A stretch of DNA of 64,000 nt, taken from Aspidapion aeneum (taxonomy: Eukaryota; Arthropoda; Insecta; Coleoptera; Brentidae). Made by a program: the position numbers and the translations under genes. Below, piece after piece: positions 34,519 through 46,122 of this stretch; position 1 is the stretch's first letter, and each line of letters begins with the position of its first letter. Below the pieces are notes generated by a model. That model saw only the letters and a program-made list of their open reading frames with translations. It was not told the DNA's origin and searched no databases. The stretch covers positions 180,209,452 through 180,273,451 of the forward strand of contig OY755038.1 in the NCBI GenBank assembly GCA_963576565.1, given 5' to 3'.

Positions 34519-36144
34519 TGTAACGTGTCATTTTTACGTTTAAGGCAACGTTACATATTTGTTTATTTAGGTAAATAATCAAGGCTCTTCGACTCGTCTT
34601 TCTGTACACAAATTAAGGGTATTTTATAGAGCTAGGTTTGGAGGTTATATAGTGTCTGGGAAATTACCTTAAAAGGAGGCATTCCATCGAATTACTGTGG
34701 ACACTACGCACATCGCATCATCTGGACATCGTAATTGGAATTTAAGATCACAGGTTTCGGAAAAATCACATTAAAACTCTTGATTGTTTTGTTTATCCGT
34801 AAAATTTCATAATTTCCTTTGACGTTTACGAAGATAGACAGCAAATCTGCTGGGGAATGGCGGCGTTGCCGCATCACAAATGGTTTCAGTAACAGGAAGA
34901 AAACATTTAGATGAACATTTCATTCCCTTACGTTTATTTTCGAGGATATTGGGACAATCCGAACCTCATATCCTTCACGGATTAGCTAGTTTTGATAGCA
35001 CGAAAACATATTTAGGTTCACGGTTTGACCAGTAACAACCGAGGCTCCGCCCACTTTGATATCTTTATTAATTTGATAGGGAAAGGATAAAATAAATACG
35101 AGTTACGCACTTTTGTAAATGGGAGATAAACGAGGGATAAAAACCAAGACTAAAAGAATAAACGAAATCGTGTGAGTTAACATCTGAACACTCTTGTGCC
35201 GAGTTTAAGCAGTAGTTCAGTGTGTATTTTTAGGTTCAGGTTCAGAAACAACTTTATTACTGTAGAAATATTTTACAAAAATGGCGTTAAACCAGATGAA
35301 TATTAGAGAAAACATTTATAAAGGGCAAAGGAAACTTTTGACTAAAACTGTAACTAAAATACAACTAAATTCTACACTTAGTATAGCTTTACTCATATGG
35401 GAATTGATTGAGTGTTCGAATATTTCTGGGTTTGATGCAAGCTCTGATCTCCAGTAATTGATTTTACAGTTGATGGTTTCAATGCTGAGCTTCTTATAGT
35501 CCGTCTGGTTATTTTCCTCCTACTTGATATATTGGCAGGGGTCCGGTAGGCAAATGTTCGGTCTATGTATGAAGGGTGTCTCGACGTCCTTGTTATAAAA
35601 ATTCCAACCGTGGAAATAGATCCGACAACACCTCAATGCGCGTTTTACGTACTTTCTATTCCCTTGGTCGGTGCTGCCCCCTATATACCGGTATAGAACT
35701 ATTGGTGTATTTCCTCATTGGTTAGTTTGAAAACCGCGGGTTTTTCTTCCAGTCTTGCAACCGAAGTAGAGATTTTTTGGCGAAAAAGTTTTTTTTATAA
35801 ATAGGTTTGCATCCTTATTTGAATCTAACCGGGAAAATTAGGTTGGTACTATGCGTTTTACCGTCCCCACTCCCCACCAAATCTACGAACGGTTTCCGGT
35901 GGCTTCATTTTTTTGTTCTCGACGGAGTGCCTGCTCTCTTCCTAAAGAATTTTTTCTGGGCTGGTGGCCGTCTTGTGGTGTCGCCATTGTTTTGTGGTTA
36001 TTGGCATTGCAGTAGTTGCAAATTATACCAAAGACGGTATAATTGTGAGCCGTCGTGTTTTAGGCGTAATCTAAAGTGACGCTCATACCTTTTTGAAGGG
36101 GATTTAAGTCGGCCTATGCCGTTTCTACGGAAATAAGAGCAGTG

Positions 36145-36346
36145 GTAAGTTCGATTTTATTTTTTTCATTTTTTTATTATTCGAGGACTCTTCAAGATAA
36201 TATTTGCCTCCCAAATTGTAATTATTTTTCGTGTGAAATGTACTTTTTTGTGACAAAAGACGTGGGGAATTTTTGGCATTTTTATATTTTTCTTTTAACC
36301 ACGTGTTGGATAAAAACTATATATTGTTTTTCTCCTTTGTCTACAG
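36145..36346 (+). other. Candidate intron A inside LTR1 (202 bp)
   Basis: It starts GTAAGT, ends with a pyrimidine-rich tract and CTACAG, and is followed by CCCTGTCC. The third LTR of the family lacks exactly this segment: there CAGTG (ending 63235) is joined directly to CCCTGTC (from 63236). The segment has no inverted ends and no target duplication, so an intron is a better reading than a MITE. Confidence 0.75.
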
Positions 36347-36420
36347 CCCTGTCCATTCCACCGACAGCTGTGCTGGACGCTGGTGGGAAGCCGGACGAGC
36401 CAGTTGTAACCCTGGGAAAG

Positions 36421-36568
36421 GTACGTTAGGGTTATTTTAGTTCATCTGTTTAAATCTGCTTTATTTTATTGAGTCGACATGGGGTTCTCGATTTAAATTA
36501 CTCGGTGTAGGGGAACTTCGTGCAAAATAGACGAATTCCAGGAAACTGAAACATTTCATTTTCTACAG
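36421..36568 (+). other. Candidate intron B inside LTR1 (148 bp)
   Basis: It starts GTACGT and ends TTTTCTACAG. The flanks GGGAAAG and GGTTCTACGCTCGG are joined without it in the third LTR at 63314/63315. The 74-bp segment between introns A and B (36347-36420) would be a small exon. Confidence 0.75.
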
Positions 36569-36735
36569 GGTTCTACGCTCGGGCAAGTATCCATCAACAC
36601 TTGAGACCATGTGCTGCCCTAGCGTGATGTGCTAAGCGGCAGTAGGGGAGGCACGAACAAACCAGGACCGGAGTAGCAGGAGAACAACACCATGTTTTAG
36701 AGGAATGTCGGAGTACACCACTTCCAGGTTTACAC

Positions 36736-36741
36736 AATAAA
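36736..36741 (+). promoter_or_regulatory. AATAAA polyadenylation signal in LTR1
   Basis: AATAAA is conserved in LTR2 (about 53317) and as AAATAAAATAA in LTR3 (about 63467). If used, transcripts end a few tens of bases downstream, placing both candidate introns inside the repeated R region. Confidence 0.5.
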
Positions 36742-37823
36742 ACACATTTTTATTTAATCACAAGATAATCAAAGGACCAAGGTAGGAGCAAGTAGACATT
36801 TAGTTATAATCTCTTCATATAAATTTTCAATATAATTTAGACATAATCTTTCCATATAAATTTTCAATACAATTTTAACACTTCTTGTGAACGCAAGATA
36901 AAGGTATGACGTCATGACCACCATTTTGCGGCATAACTATTTTTATTGTACAATTGAAAAAGCCCTGCTAGTTTGTTCCAACTTGGATTCATCCTTATTT
37001 TGTCTTTACCTATGATAATTTCTATTTTACCCCTAGATTTCAATTTAAAATATACAAGATGAACTAAATTTTTGTGTTATTTGTACAACCCAATGACCAA
37101 CTTTGCAGAGACAAAAAGGGAGATTAGGTTATATTTTTTTAGCGGTTTCTTTACACTGTTTTACCTCAGGGGGTAGATCTCGGACTGGGTTGCTGTCTGT
37201 CTCATTCTACCTAGCGTAGAATGACGACAGCGGATATTTGGTCCAGATCTCCCCTATGACGGAATAATTTTGGAAGTATATATATTTTTTTTTAACCATC
37301 ATTTATACAACTGAGTCTCACACTACTGACTCAGATGTAGGTACACCTGTTAAAGGAGTCCATCTACCTGTAAAGTGCTTCTATTTTTGTCATCTTAATT
37401 CAATCTTTTAGAATTTTTATTTTGTCTACTAGTCAATTTTTTTTTGGTTTTTTTTAATTACACAAATATTCTGGAAGCCTCGGAAGTAGGTAGAATTTCA
37501 TTGTTTGACTACAACGTTTGGGTTGAACTGTATTTTATTTAAGAGCTTCTTTGTAAAACATTGGTATTAAATAATGTGGCGCACTTAAAATTTTCTTATT
37601 TCTGAACCCCCCCTTCTCCACTGTATAAAAGTTACCGGGCATATCAATGTTTTACCTAGCTGGAAAATACAGTTCTGCTTCCAAATATTTGTTTAATTAT
37701 TCAGTGGTTTTGTTGTGTCACAAGCTGGCAAATTGGTATTATTCTAATTACAGTGTCACAAAATGGCAACAACGTCTTTAAGCTGCCACAAATGTCACAC
37801 AACGCATTTTAATAGGCCACAAA

Positions 37824-37841
37824 TTGGCGCCCTACGTGTGT
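37824..37841 (+). promoter_or_regulatory. Primer-binding site, tRNA-Lys-like
   Basis: TTGGCGCCCTACGTGTG begins 2 nt after the LTR end. TGGCGCCC plus ACGTG matches the 3' end complement of tRNA-Lys(CUU) as I remember it (TGGCGCCCAACGTGGGGC), with mismatches at one inner and some outer positions. It would prime minus-strand synthesis. Confidence 0.7.
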
Positions 37842-40800
37842 TTTGGCTAGTTTTTTAACATCTGATGTAATTTTTTTTGGTTTTTTTAAATTTTTTTTTG
37901 AGAAAATTTTTTTGTGGTACAGCCAAAGCCAGGTTAAAGGCTTTCAGTGGCTGTGGGTGGTCTTGACACTCAATCATTTTTTTTAATGAAAAACAAGATC
38001 ATTGGTTTTCGGAAATAACACTTTTTAAATATTTTTTGGTAATATTTGAGCGTTGATTTGGAACTCGTTTTGTTGTTTTAGTAAATCTCATAGTTTTTTG
38101 TTGGCTTATCTTCACAAGTTTTTTTTTGGAAAATAAAATATTCATTTTTATTTATTAAGGAAGAATAAGTGGATAGAGAGCATGGGAGTTTTTACTCAGC
38201 AGCGTCCAAATCATGTTCTTAATTCTTTAAAGTTTTTTTGTAGGAAAAACATGTTTTAATTTTTTTAAAGAAAAATAAATACAACAATGTAAATATACTT
38301 CAATTTTTTTTTGTTGATTTATAGGTGGATGGACCTCCAGACATAGTCTTTTTAGGTTTAAATATATGCCAGTAGTGTGTTTTTTTCTAACAATTTTTTT
38401 TTGCAGGTTGCCTACTACTAATATGTTATTATTTCCTGCTTGTGATAAGATAGAAATTGTTTCACCGATTATTTTTTAGTGCAGTCAATTTATTTAGGTC
38501 AACAAGTTATTTTTTTTCGGTGATTTTAATTTTTTGTGGGATATCACCACTTGGTATTTGGAATATTTTTACAGGGTTTCACACAAATTTTTCTTGGCTG
38601 AGTTGTTTTAAAGTAAATATAGCTTAACAGCTGGTAGCTTTGTTTAGTTGAAAGTATTAATTAGTAATGAAAGGAAAGGAAAATGAGTTTATTTTGCTTT
38701 GCCATTTTCTTTTCTTGTTTTTTTGGTGGTAACTGTTGATGGCATTTAAGACCTTACGTCACTCAGTTACATCGGGTCAGAGGAGGGTACTACTACTACT
38801 AGTGTCGGCTCGGGAGGTTAGAAAACACATGGCTAAAATCCCTAGAGCGACATATTGGCTGAAGATCAACGCCAGAGGTCCAGTTAACATTTTTTTTTGG
38901 GTATTTTTGTTGGGGCAGTTTTTTAGGTCTTTGGTTGCCAGTTTAGTTGTCTAGTTGTGTTTTCGTGACTGGTCAAAATTTTTTTGGTAGAAAATACAGC
39001 GTTGGGTTTTGGAGTGCATTTTTTTTAAAAATGACCTACGGGTATTTCTATCAATTAAAGTTTTCTGGTTCACAATTACTTTTTTCTGTATTTTTTTCTG
39101 CGTTCAGGTCATAGCTTGGTCATGGCCAATGGAGAGCAAACATTTATGTTTGAGCCTTGAAAAGTTTTGCCTGCTCCGGATTGAATACAGAGAAAATGAA
39201 TTTGAAGCCCAACTAGATATAATACCACAAAAGAAATGTTTAACTGAGACAGATATAGATATAAGTTTTTTTTGATTTTTTTTAGTTCATTTGTAGAGTT
39301 CATTTGTAAAGTTCAGTAATTTTTTTTGGTAATGTCATTTTGAGGCCGAGAAATTGGTCAGTGAATTTAAGAGAGACTTTCAACTAAATATAAAGGCTAG
39401 GCGGTGGTAATTGGTAAAAATATTTCAAAATATAGCTTCTTTTTTTTAAATAATTTGATTTTTCTTAAAAAGATTATTTTTTTTTCTGTAAACATAACTT
39501 CTCGAATTCTTGTTTTGATCAAAACGGTTTGTATAGTGGTCGTAGTTTTAAAGGGTGACCAGACAGGTTATATTTTTTTTAGGGGACCAAACGGGAATTT
39601 CTTGAGTTACAAAAGGTGAACTTTTTTTGTCTTAGTTGATCAGGCAGGAATAAATAAATCTTTTACTTCCAAATCATAATTTTAAATAACAAGATTTATT
39701 GGTTAGGTGTTTTGGTCTTATAGTAAAAAACGTTTTGTTTTGGAGAATACTGGTATGATATGAAATTATTTTAATTTCATGCCAAATGTTGTTTGACGGC
39801 AGATATGCTAGTCTTCAGTTTTTAGTAGTTTGCATTTCAGGACAGTGGCGTGTACTTAAAGGGGCGTGTCATCTGCGCCCATTGTAAAGCAACTTCCAAC
39901 TTACTTGCTTAGCTTTTTCACTTAATCTTCGTTTTGTTGCTTCTGAAATTAAAGCGTTATGGTGGATAACGATGGATGGTGTTAGACTGAGAAAGTACCT
40001 AGGTATTTAGGGATGAAAACTTGGAAGTTGTGGACAATTGGGAAATAATTTTTTTTTATTTCATTTTTTTTTAATTTTTAAATAATTTCATTCTGGTGAC
40101 CTCAAATAATGAAGCAAATTTTTAAATTACAATACACTTTTGTGGAATAAAGGGGAAAGTGTTCAGGTTAAACAATAAATTTAAGATGATTGATTTTTAA
40201 AAAAGATTTCAACCTAAGAATAAATTTAAAAACAATAGGTTTACATAATATGATAGTAGTACCTTTTGTATTGCAATAATTAGGGGTTTTCCTCCCACGA
40301 ACTGGGTGGAAATGGAAGGAATGTTTGGTTCGGAGTGTAGAAATCGAGGAACGAGGACTTCCTGCTAATCTTTTTAGGATTTCGCAACTTCGGTTTTCGC
40401 TAAATTAAAATACATCCAAATTTGGCCTACAGGCTGAATCTCACATCTTCCAGGACCTTGCAGATTTGCGGAGAAAGACAATTTTTGTGATCTGTTTAGT
40501 TATGATAGGAATTAAAATAGTAACATGCACATGAGGGAACTAGATATATTTAGGTTAAAAATTAGTGAGTTAACACTGACCTGAACAATTTTCCATAATA
40601 GTGTCCTATTTTTACAGGGTGCTTCAAAATATCTTCACCCTTTCTTTGAAATAAGATATTGTTTCGCCTGTGGGCGTTTGACCGTTTAAAAAATATATAG
40701 GGTCCAGATGGGATTGGAATGGAAATCACAAGTTTTGGGTTTTATTGACATTATACTTAGGGAATAGGGGAAATGTCTAATAAAAAGTTTTTTTGGGTTT

Positions 40801-43800
40801 AGGCCGAGTTTTGTTGAGGTAACAAAAGTTTATTTGGGGCCAGGAGGTTATTATGCTCTTTTAAAATTAATGTAATAGTTTTGGCTTCTTGATTTTTGTT
40901 GTCTGGTTGTTACGCAGGATTATTCCCAACTGTTTCATTTCAAAATATTATTTGTAGGTGATGGGGTCTCATTAGCCCTTGGACATTTGGTAGTTTTGCT
41001 TTGACTGATAGTTGTGGAAAGGGCCTTACTTAATTTTATATCTCGTAAACACCAGGAATAGAGATCTAAGAATGCATTAAGCAGTAAAAATTTTTTTGAT
41101 TAGATGTTGTGTGTAAAAACACTTGAGTAGGCAGATTTAGTTTTACAACGTTCTTATAGGTGAACCTTGAAATTGTTTCCATATTTGTTTTTTTGAAAGG
41201 GCACACGGGATAATTCTTTACGGGGTTGAGTTGAGAGAATAAGTGGATAGAGAGCATGGGAGTTTTTATTCAGCAGCGTCCAAATCATGTTCTTAATTCT
41301 TTAAAGTTTTTTTGTAGGAAAAACATGTTTTAATTTTTTTAAAGAAAAATAAATACAACAATGTAAATATACTTCAATTTTTTTTTGTTGATTTATAGGT
41401 GGATGGACCTCCAGACATAGTCTTTTTAGGTTTAAATATATGCCAGTAGTGTGTTTTTTTCTAACAATTTTTTTTTGCAGGTTGCCTACTACTAATATGT
41501 TATTATTTCCTGCTTGTGATAAGATAGAAATTGTTTCACCGATTATTTTTTAGTGCAGTCAATTTATTTAGGTCAACAAGTTATTTTTTTTCGGTGATTT
41601 TAATTTTTTGTGGGATATCACCACTTGGTATTTGGAATATTTTTACAGGGTTTCACACAAATTTTTCTTGGCTGAGTTGTTTTAAAGTAAATATAGCTTA
41701 ACAGCTGGTAGCTTTGTTTAGTTGAAAGTATTAATTAGTAATGAAAGGAAAGGAAAATGAGTTTATTTTGCTTTGCCATTTTCTTTTCTTGTTTTTTTGG
41801 TGGTAACTGTTGATGGCATTTAAGACCTTACGTCACTCAGTTACATCGGGTCAGAGGAGGGTACTACTACTACTAGTGTCGGCTCGGGAGGTTAGAAAAC
41901 ACATGGCTAAAATCCCTAGAGCGACATATTGGCTGAAGATCAACGCCAGAGGTCCAGTTAACATTTTTTTTTGGGTATTTTTGTTGGGGCAGTTTTTTAG
42001 GTCTTTGGTTGCCAGTTTAGTTGTCTAGTTGTGTTTTCGTGACTGGTCAAAATTTTTTTGGTAGAAAATACAGCGTTGGGTTTTGGAGTGCATTTTTTTT
42101 AAAAATGACCTACGGGTATTTCTATCAATTAAAGTTTTCTGGTTCACAATTACTTTTTTCTGTATTTTTTTCTGCGTTCAGGTCATAGCTTGGTCATGGC
42201 CAATGGAGAGCAAACATTTATGTTTGAGCCTTGAAAAGTTTTGCCTGCTCCGGATTGAATACAGAGAAAATGAATTTGAAGCCCAACTAGATATAATACC
42301 ACAAAAGAAATGTTTAACTGAGACAGATATAGATATAAGTTTTTTTTGATTTTTTTTAGTTCATTTGTAGAGTTCATTTGTAAAGTTCAGTAATTTTTTT
42401 TGGTAATGTCATTTTGAGGCCGAGAAATTGGTCAGTGAATTTAAGAGAGACTTTCAACTAAATATAAAGGCTAGGCGGTGGTAATTGGTAAAAATATTTC
42501 AAAATATAGCTTCTTTTTTTTAAATAATTTGATTTTTCTTAAAAAGATTATTTTTTTTTCTGTAAACATAACTTCTCGAATTCTTGTTTTGATCAAAACG
42601 GTTTGTATAGTGGTCGTAGTTTTAAAGGGTGACCAGACAGGTTATATTTTTTTTAGGGGACCAAACGGGAATTTCTTGAGTTACAAAAGGTGAACTTTTT
42701 TTTGTCTTAGTTGATCAGGCAGGAATAAATAAATCTTTTACTTCCAAATCATAATTTTAAATAACAAGATTTATTGGTTAGGTGTTTTGGTCTTATAGTA
42801 AAAAACGTTTTGTTTTGGAGAATACTGGTATGATATGAAATTATTTTAATTTCATGCCAAATGTTGTTTGACGGCAGATATGCTAGTCTTCAGTTTTTAG
42901 TAGTTTGCATTTCAGGACAGTGGCGTGTACTTAAAGGGGCGTGTCATCTGCGCCCATTGTAAAGCAACTTCCAACTTACTTGCTTAGCTTTTTCACTTAA
43001 TCTTCGTTTTGTTGCTTCTGAAATTAAAGCGTTATGGTGGATAACGATGGATGGTGTTAGACTGAGAAAGTACCTAGGTATTTAGGGATGAAAACTTGGA
43101 AGTTGTGGACAATTGGGAAATAATTTTTTTTTATTTCATTTTTTTTTAATTTTTAAATAATTTCATTCTGGTGACCTCAAATAATGAAGCAAATTTTTAA
43201 ATTACAATACACTTTTGTGGAATAAAGGGGAAAGTGTTCAGGTTAAACAATAAATTTAAGATGATTGATTTTTAAAAAAGATTTCAACCTAAGAATAAAT
43301 TTAAAAACAATAGGTTTACATAATATGATAGTAGTACCTTTTGTATTGCAATAATTAGGGGTTTTCCTCCCACGAACTGGGTGGAAATGGAAGGAATGTT
43401 TGGTTCGGAGTGTAGAAATCGAGGAACGAGGACTTCCTGCTAATCTTTTTAGGATTTCGCAACTTCGGTTTTCGCTAAATTAAAATACATCCAAATTTGG
43501 CCTACAGGCTGAATCTCACATCTTCCAGGACCTTGCAGATTTGCGGAGAAAGACAATTTTTGTGATCTGTTTAGTTATGATAGGAATTAAAATAGTAACA
43601 TGCACATGAGGGAACTAGATATATTTAGGTTAAAAATTAGTGAGTTAACACTGACCTGAACAATTTTCCATAATAGTGTCCTATTTTTACAGGGTGCTTC
43701 AAAATATCTTCACCCTTTCTTTGAAATAAGATATTGTTTCGCCTGTGGGCGTTTGACCGTTTAAAAAATATATAGGGTCCAGATGGGATTGGAATGGAAA

Positions 43801-46122
43801 TCACAAGTTTTGGGTTTTATTGACATTATACTTAGGGAATAGGGGAAATGTCTAATAAAAAGTTTTTTTGGGTTTAGGCCGAGTTTTGTTGAGGTAACAA
43901 AAGTTTATTTGGGGCCAGGAGGTTATTATGCTCTTTTAAAATTAATGTAATAGTTTTGGCTTCTTGATTTTTGTTGTCTGGTTGTTACGCAGGATTATTC
44001 CCAACTGTTTCATTTCAAAATATTATTTGTAGGTGATGGGGTCTCATTAGCCCTTGGACATTTGGTAGTTTTGCTTTGACTGATAGTTGTGGAAAGGGCC
44101 TTACTTAATTTTATATCTCGTAAACACCAGGAATAGAGATCTAAGAATGCATTAAGCAGTAAAAATTTTTTTGATTAGATGTTGTGTGTAAAAACACTTG
44201 AGTAGGCAGATTTAGTTTTACAACGTTCTTATAGGTGAACCTTGAAATTGTTTCCATATTTGTTTTTTTGAAAGGGCACACGGGATAATTCTTTACGGGG
44301 TTGAGTGCAAAGTGTAAGACTTAGGTTCACATTAATATAGGGGTACAGTAAATGAGTACTCACGTTGTTTGTTTCCTTTAGTAATAATTTTAAACAAATA
44401 TACTAACATCGGTTGTTTTTTTGTAACATAAATATTTTTTTTAACTTTTCGTAAACTGATTGTTTTTTTGCAATAACGATTTTTATACCTTATGATTCTT
44501 AAGTAAATTTAATTTTCAACATATTTTTTTGTATAGTAAATTAATTTTTCTAGCTCATTTACTTTTCACATTGCCACAGTTTTGGGAGAGGGAAGGGAAT
44601 TGACAACTGTTTTTTTTAAAGGAAAAGAACAAAAACTGTTGCATGACAACTCGAATAAGATTTTTCTGGTGTTGATTTTATTTAATTTTTTTTTAAAGTT
44701 CACTAATAGGAGCTGCAACCCCACTTAAACATTTTTAATTTTTTTTTGAAAATATTTTATAAATATTTTTTAATATTTTTTTTTTAAGGAAGGAAACTTG
44801 ATTTTCTTGTTGCAAAAATTTTTTTTGGTGCATAGTAGTACCTTGCCCTACAATGATTTTACCAGTTTATTTAAATATTTTTTTTCCTGAATTAAAATAT
44901 AATTTCATTTCGAACCCTCGCGTTTTAACAACCTATCATCATTTGTTTAATTTTTTTTTCTCCCTACTCCAAACCACCTATCAGGGTAGAGTAATATTTT
45001 GGAAATCTTAACGAGCCACTAATTAATTTTTTTTATTATTGGGCTACTGTAGTCGACAGAAAAAAAAAATAATTTTTTTTTGGGCACCTTTCGGTACGAT
45101 CCTAGGGTCTTCTTGACCATGGTTTGCATCAATTTAGTTTAAAATTTTGAAAATTTCATTTTAACGATTATTAGAGAGTTGCAGTCCTACCAAGACGTTA
45201 TATGTATAAAAATTTTTAATACCATCGGTAAATTTTAAACAATTTTTTTTTAATTACACACAACATCCTTACTAGTCCAATTCAACGCAATTTCAGCGAG
45301 CGGATTTTTTTTAAATTGAGCATATTTTACGATTTCTATAACATGAACATCTGTTCCGATGTTTATTGCGTTCACTTACATATTAAGGGATGATGTGACC
45401 TTAAGCAATGCATGTTTCGTGTAAACTCAGAGTAGGTAAGCAGGTTAAAGTGGGTTTTGATTTATTCTTTGTAGAAAAATCATTGTATACGGCGATTTGG
45501 GTTTTTTTTGAGGAGTTTATTAGTGGAGCCGTTCTGCAATAGCAGGAATATACCCTAGCGTTAACTGTGTACAACAGCTTTGGGATTTTTGTTATAGGTA
45601 GTCTATTGTACGTTCCATTTAGGGATAAATTTGCCTATTCGGTTGCTGAGGTAAACAAACATCACTTAACTTTAATTTTAATCCAGTTCAGCTAGGATAA
45701 GCGGTTGTACTCACGCAGGAGTGGAACATAAGACCTAAACACTGGCAAAACTCTTGTCTCTCTTTTATTTTTTTAAACTTTTTTATGGCTACTTGTCAAT
45801 TCTAATTTAGGATTTAAGTAGTTATTTCTCTCTGCAAGGTTGGATGTCATAGTTGGTTGTACAAATACTTAATATAAACTATGATTACATTTTTAAATGC
45901 AAATAAATTTTATTTTCTTACTGCTCCGGTGTTCTTCGATTTTGGTCGCGTCTGCCCGTATTTAAGTTTTATATTTTCTACATTTGTGAGAAAATTTATA
46001 GTGATTTTCACTAGTGAATTTAAAGTGAACTTTGTGTTTGTTATTGCGTGGTTTAGTTTTATAATTGGGAGGTATAATTAACAGTTTTAATTAAAGTTTA
46101 AAATTTGAATATAAAAGGCACC
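37842..46122 (+). other. Gypsy untranslated leader, 8.3 kb
   Basis: Between the primer-binding site and the Gag ATG lie about 8.3 kb with no recognisable protein. 38162-44305 is a tandem duplication (separate entry). 44310-46122 is T-rich. The strand is strikingly T-rich with G-rich words. The frame at 39009-39275 and its duplicate at 42083-42349 contain a less AT-rich block (WPMESKHLCLSLEKFCLL) without a known match. Possible acceptors with pyrimidine tracts are common, so a long spliced leader is conceivable. Confidence 0.7.
38162..44305 (+). repeat. Tandem duplication, two copies of 3074 bp
   Basis: 38162-41235 and 41236-44305 are almost identical. By eye I see only one substitution near the start (ACTCAGC vs ATTCAGC, about 38195) and one extra T (about 42698). 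Both copies contain the same short frames at an offset of 3074. Near-identity over 3 kb means a very recent event, or an assembly artefact. Confidence 0.9.

Larger units (their letters stand above)
34519..37821 (+). mobile_element. Gypsy element, 5' LTR (LTR1), 3303 bp
   Basis: It begins TGTAACGTGTC and ends GGCCACA, so it has TG...CA ends, and it is near-identical to 51101-55109. It is very long for a Gypsy LTR. A possible TATA-like GGGATAAAAACC lies at about 35134 and an initiator-like TCAGTG at about 35217. An AATAAA signal lies at 36736-36741. Two GT...AG segments, 36145-36346 and 36421-36568, are listed separately. 36948 to about 37040 is the remnant of an antisense LINE insertion that is full-size in LTR2. 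The apparent open frames (for example at 35807 and 36142) are not recognisable proteins. Confidence 0.9.

Noticed and set aside
35580..35917. A third candidate intron, absent from LTR3
   Set aside because: The borders are CTCGACG direct repeats and no alignment placement gives both GT and AG ends; a deletion between short repeats in LTR3 fits better.
35807..36429. Open frames of 90 and 95 codons in LTR1, repeated in LTR2 at 52388 and 52723
   Set aside because: They are hydrophobic and of no known family; the second lies mostly in candidate intron A, and LTR3 does not preserve them.
38736..39619. Four short frames duplicated exactly at an offset of 3074
   Set aside because: Their conservation only reflects the recent tandem duplication; no motif, and codon use matches the T-rich non-coding leader.
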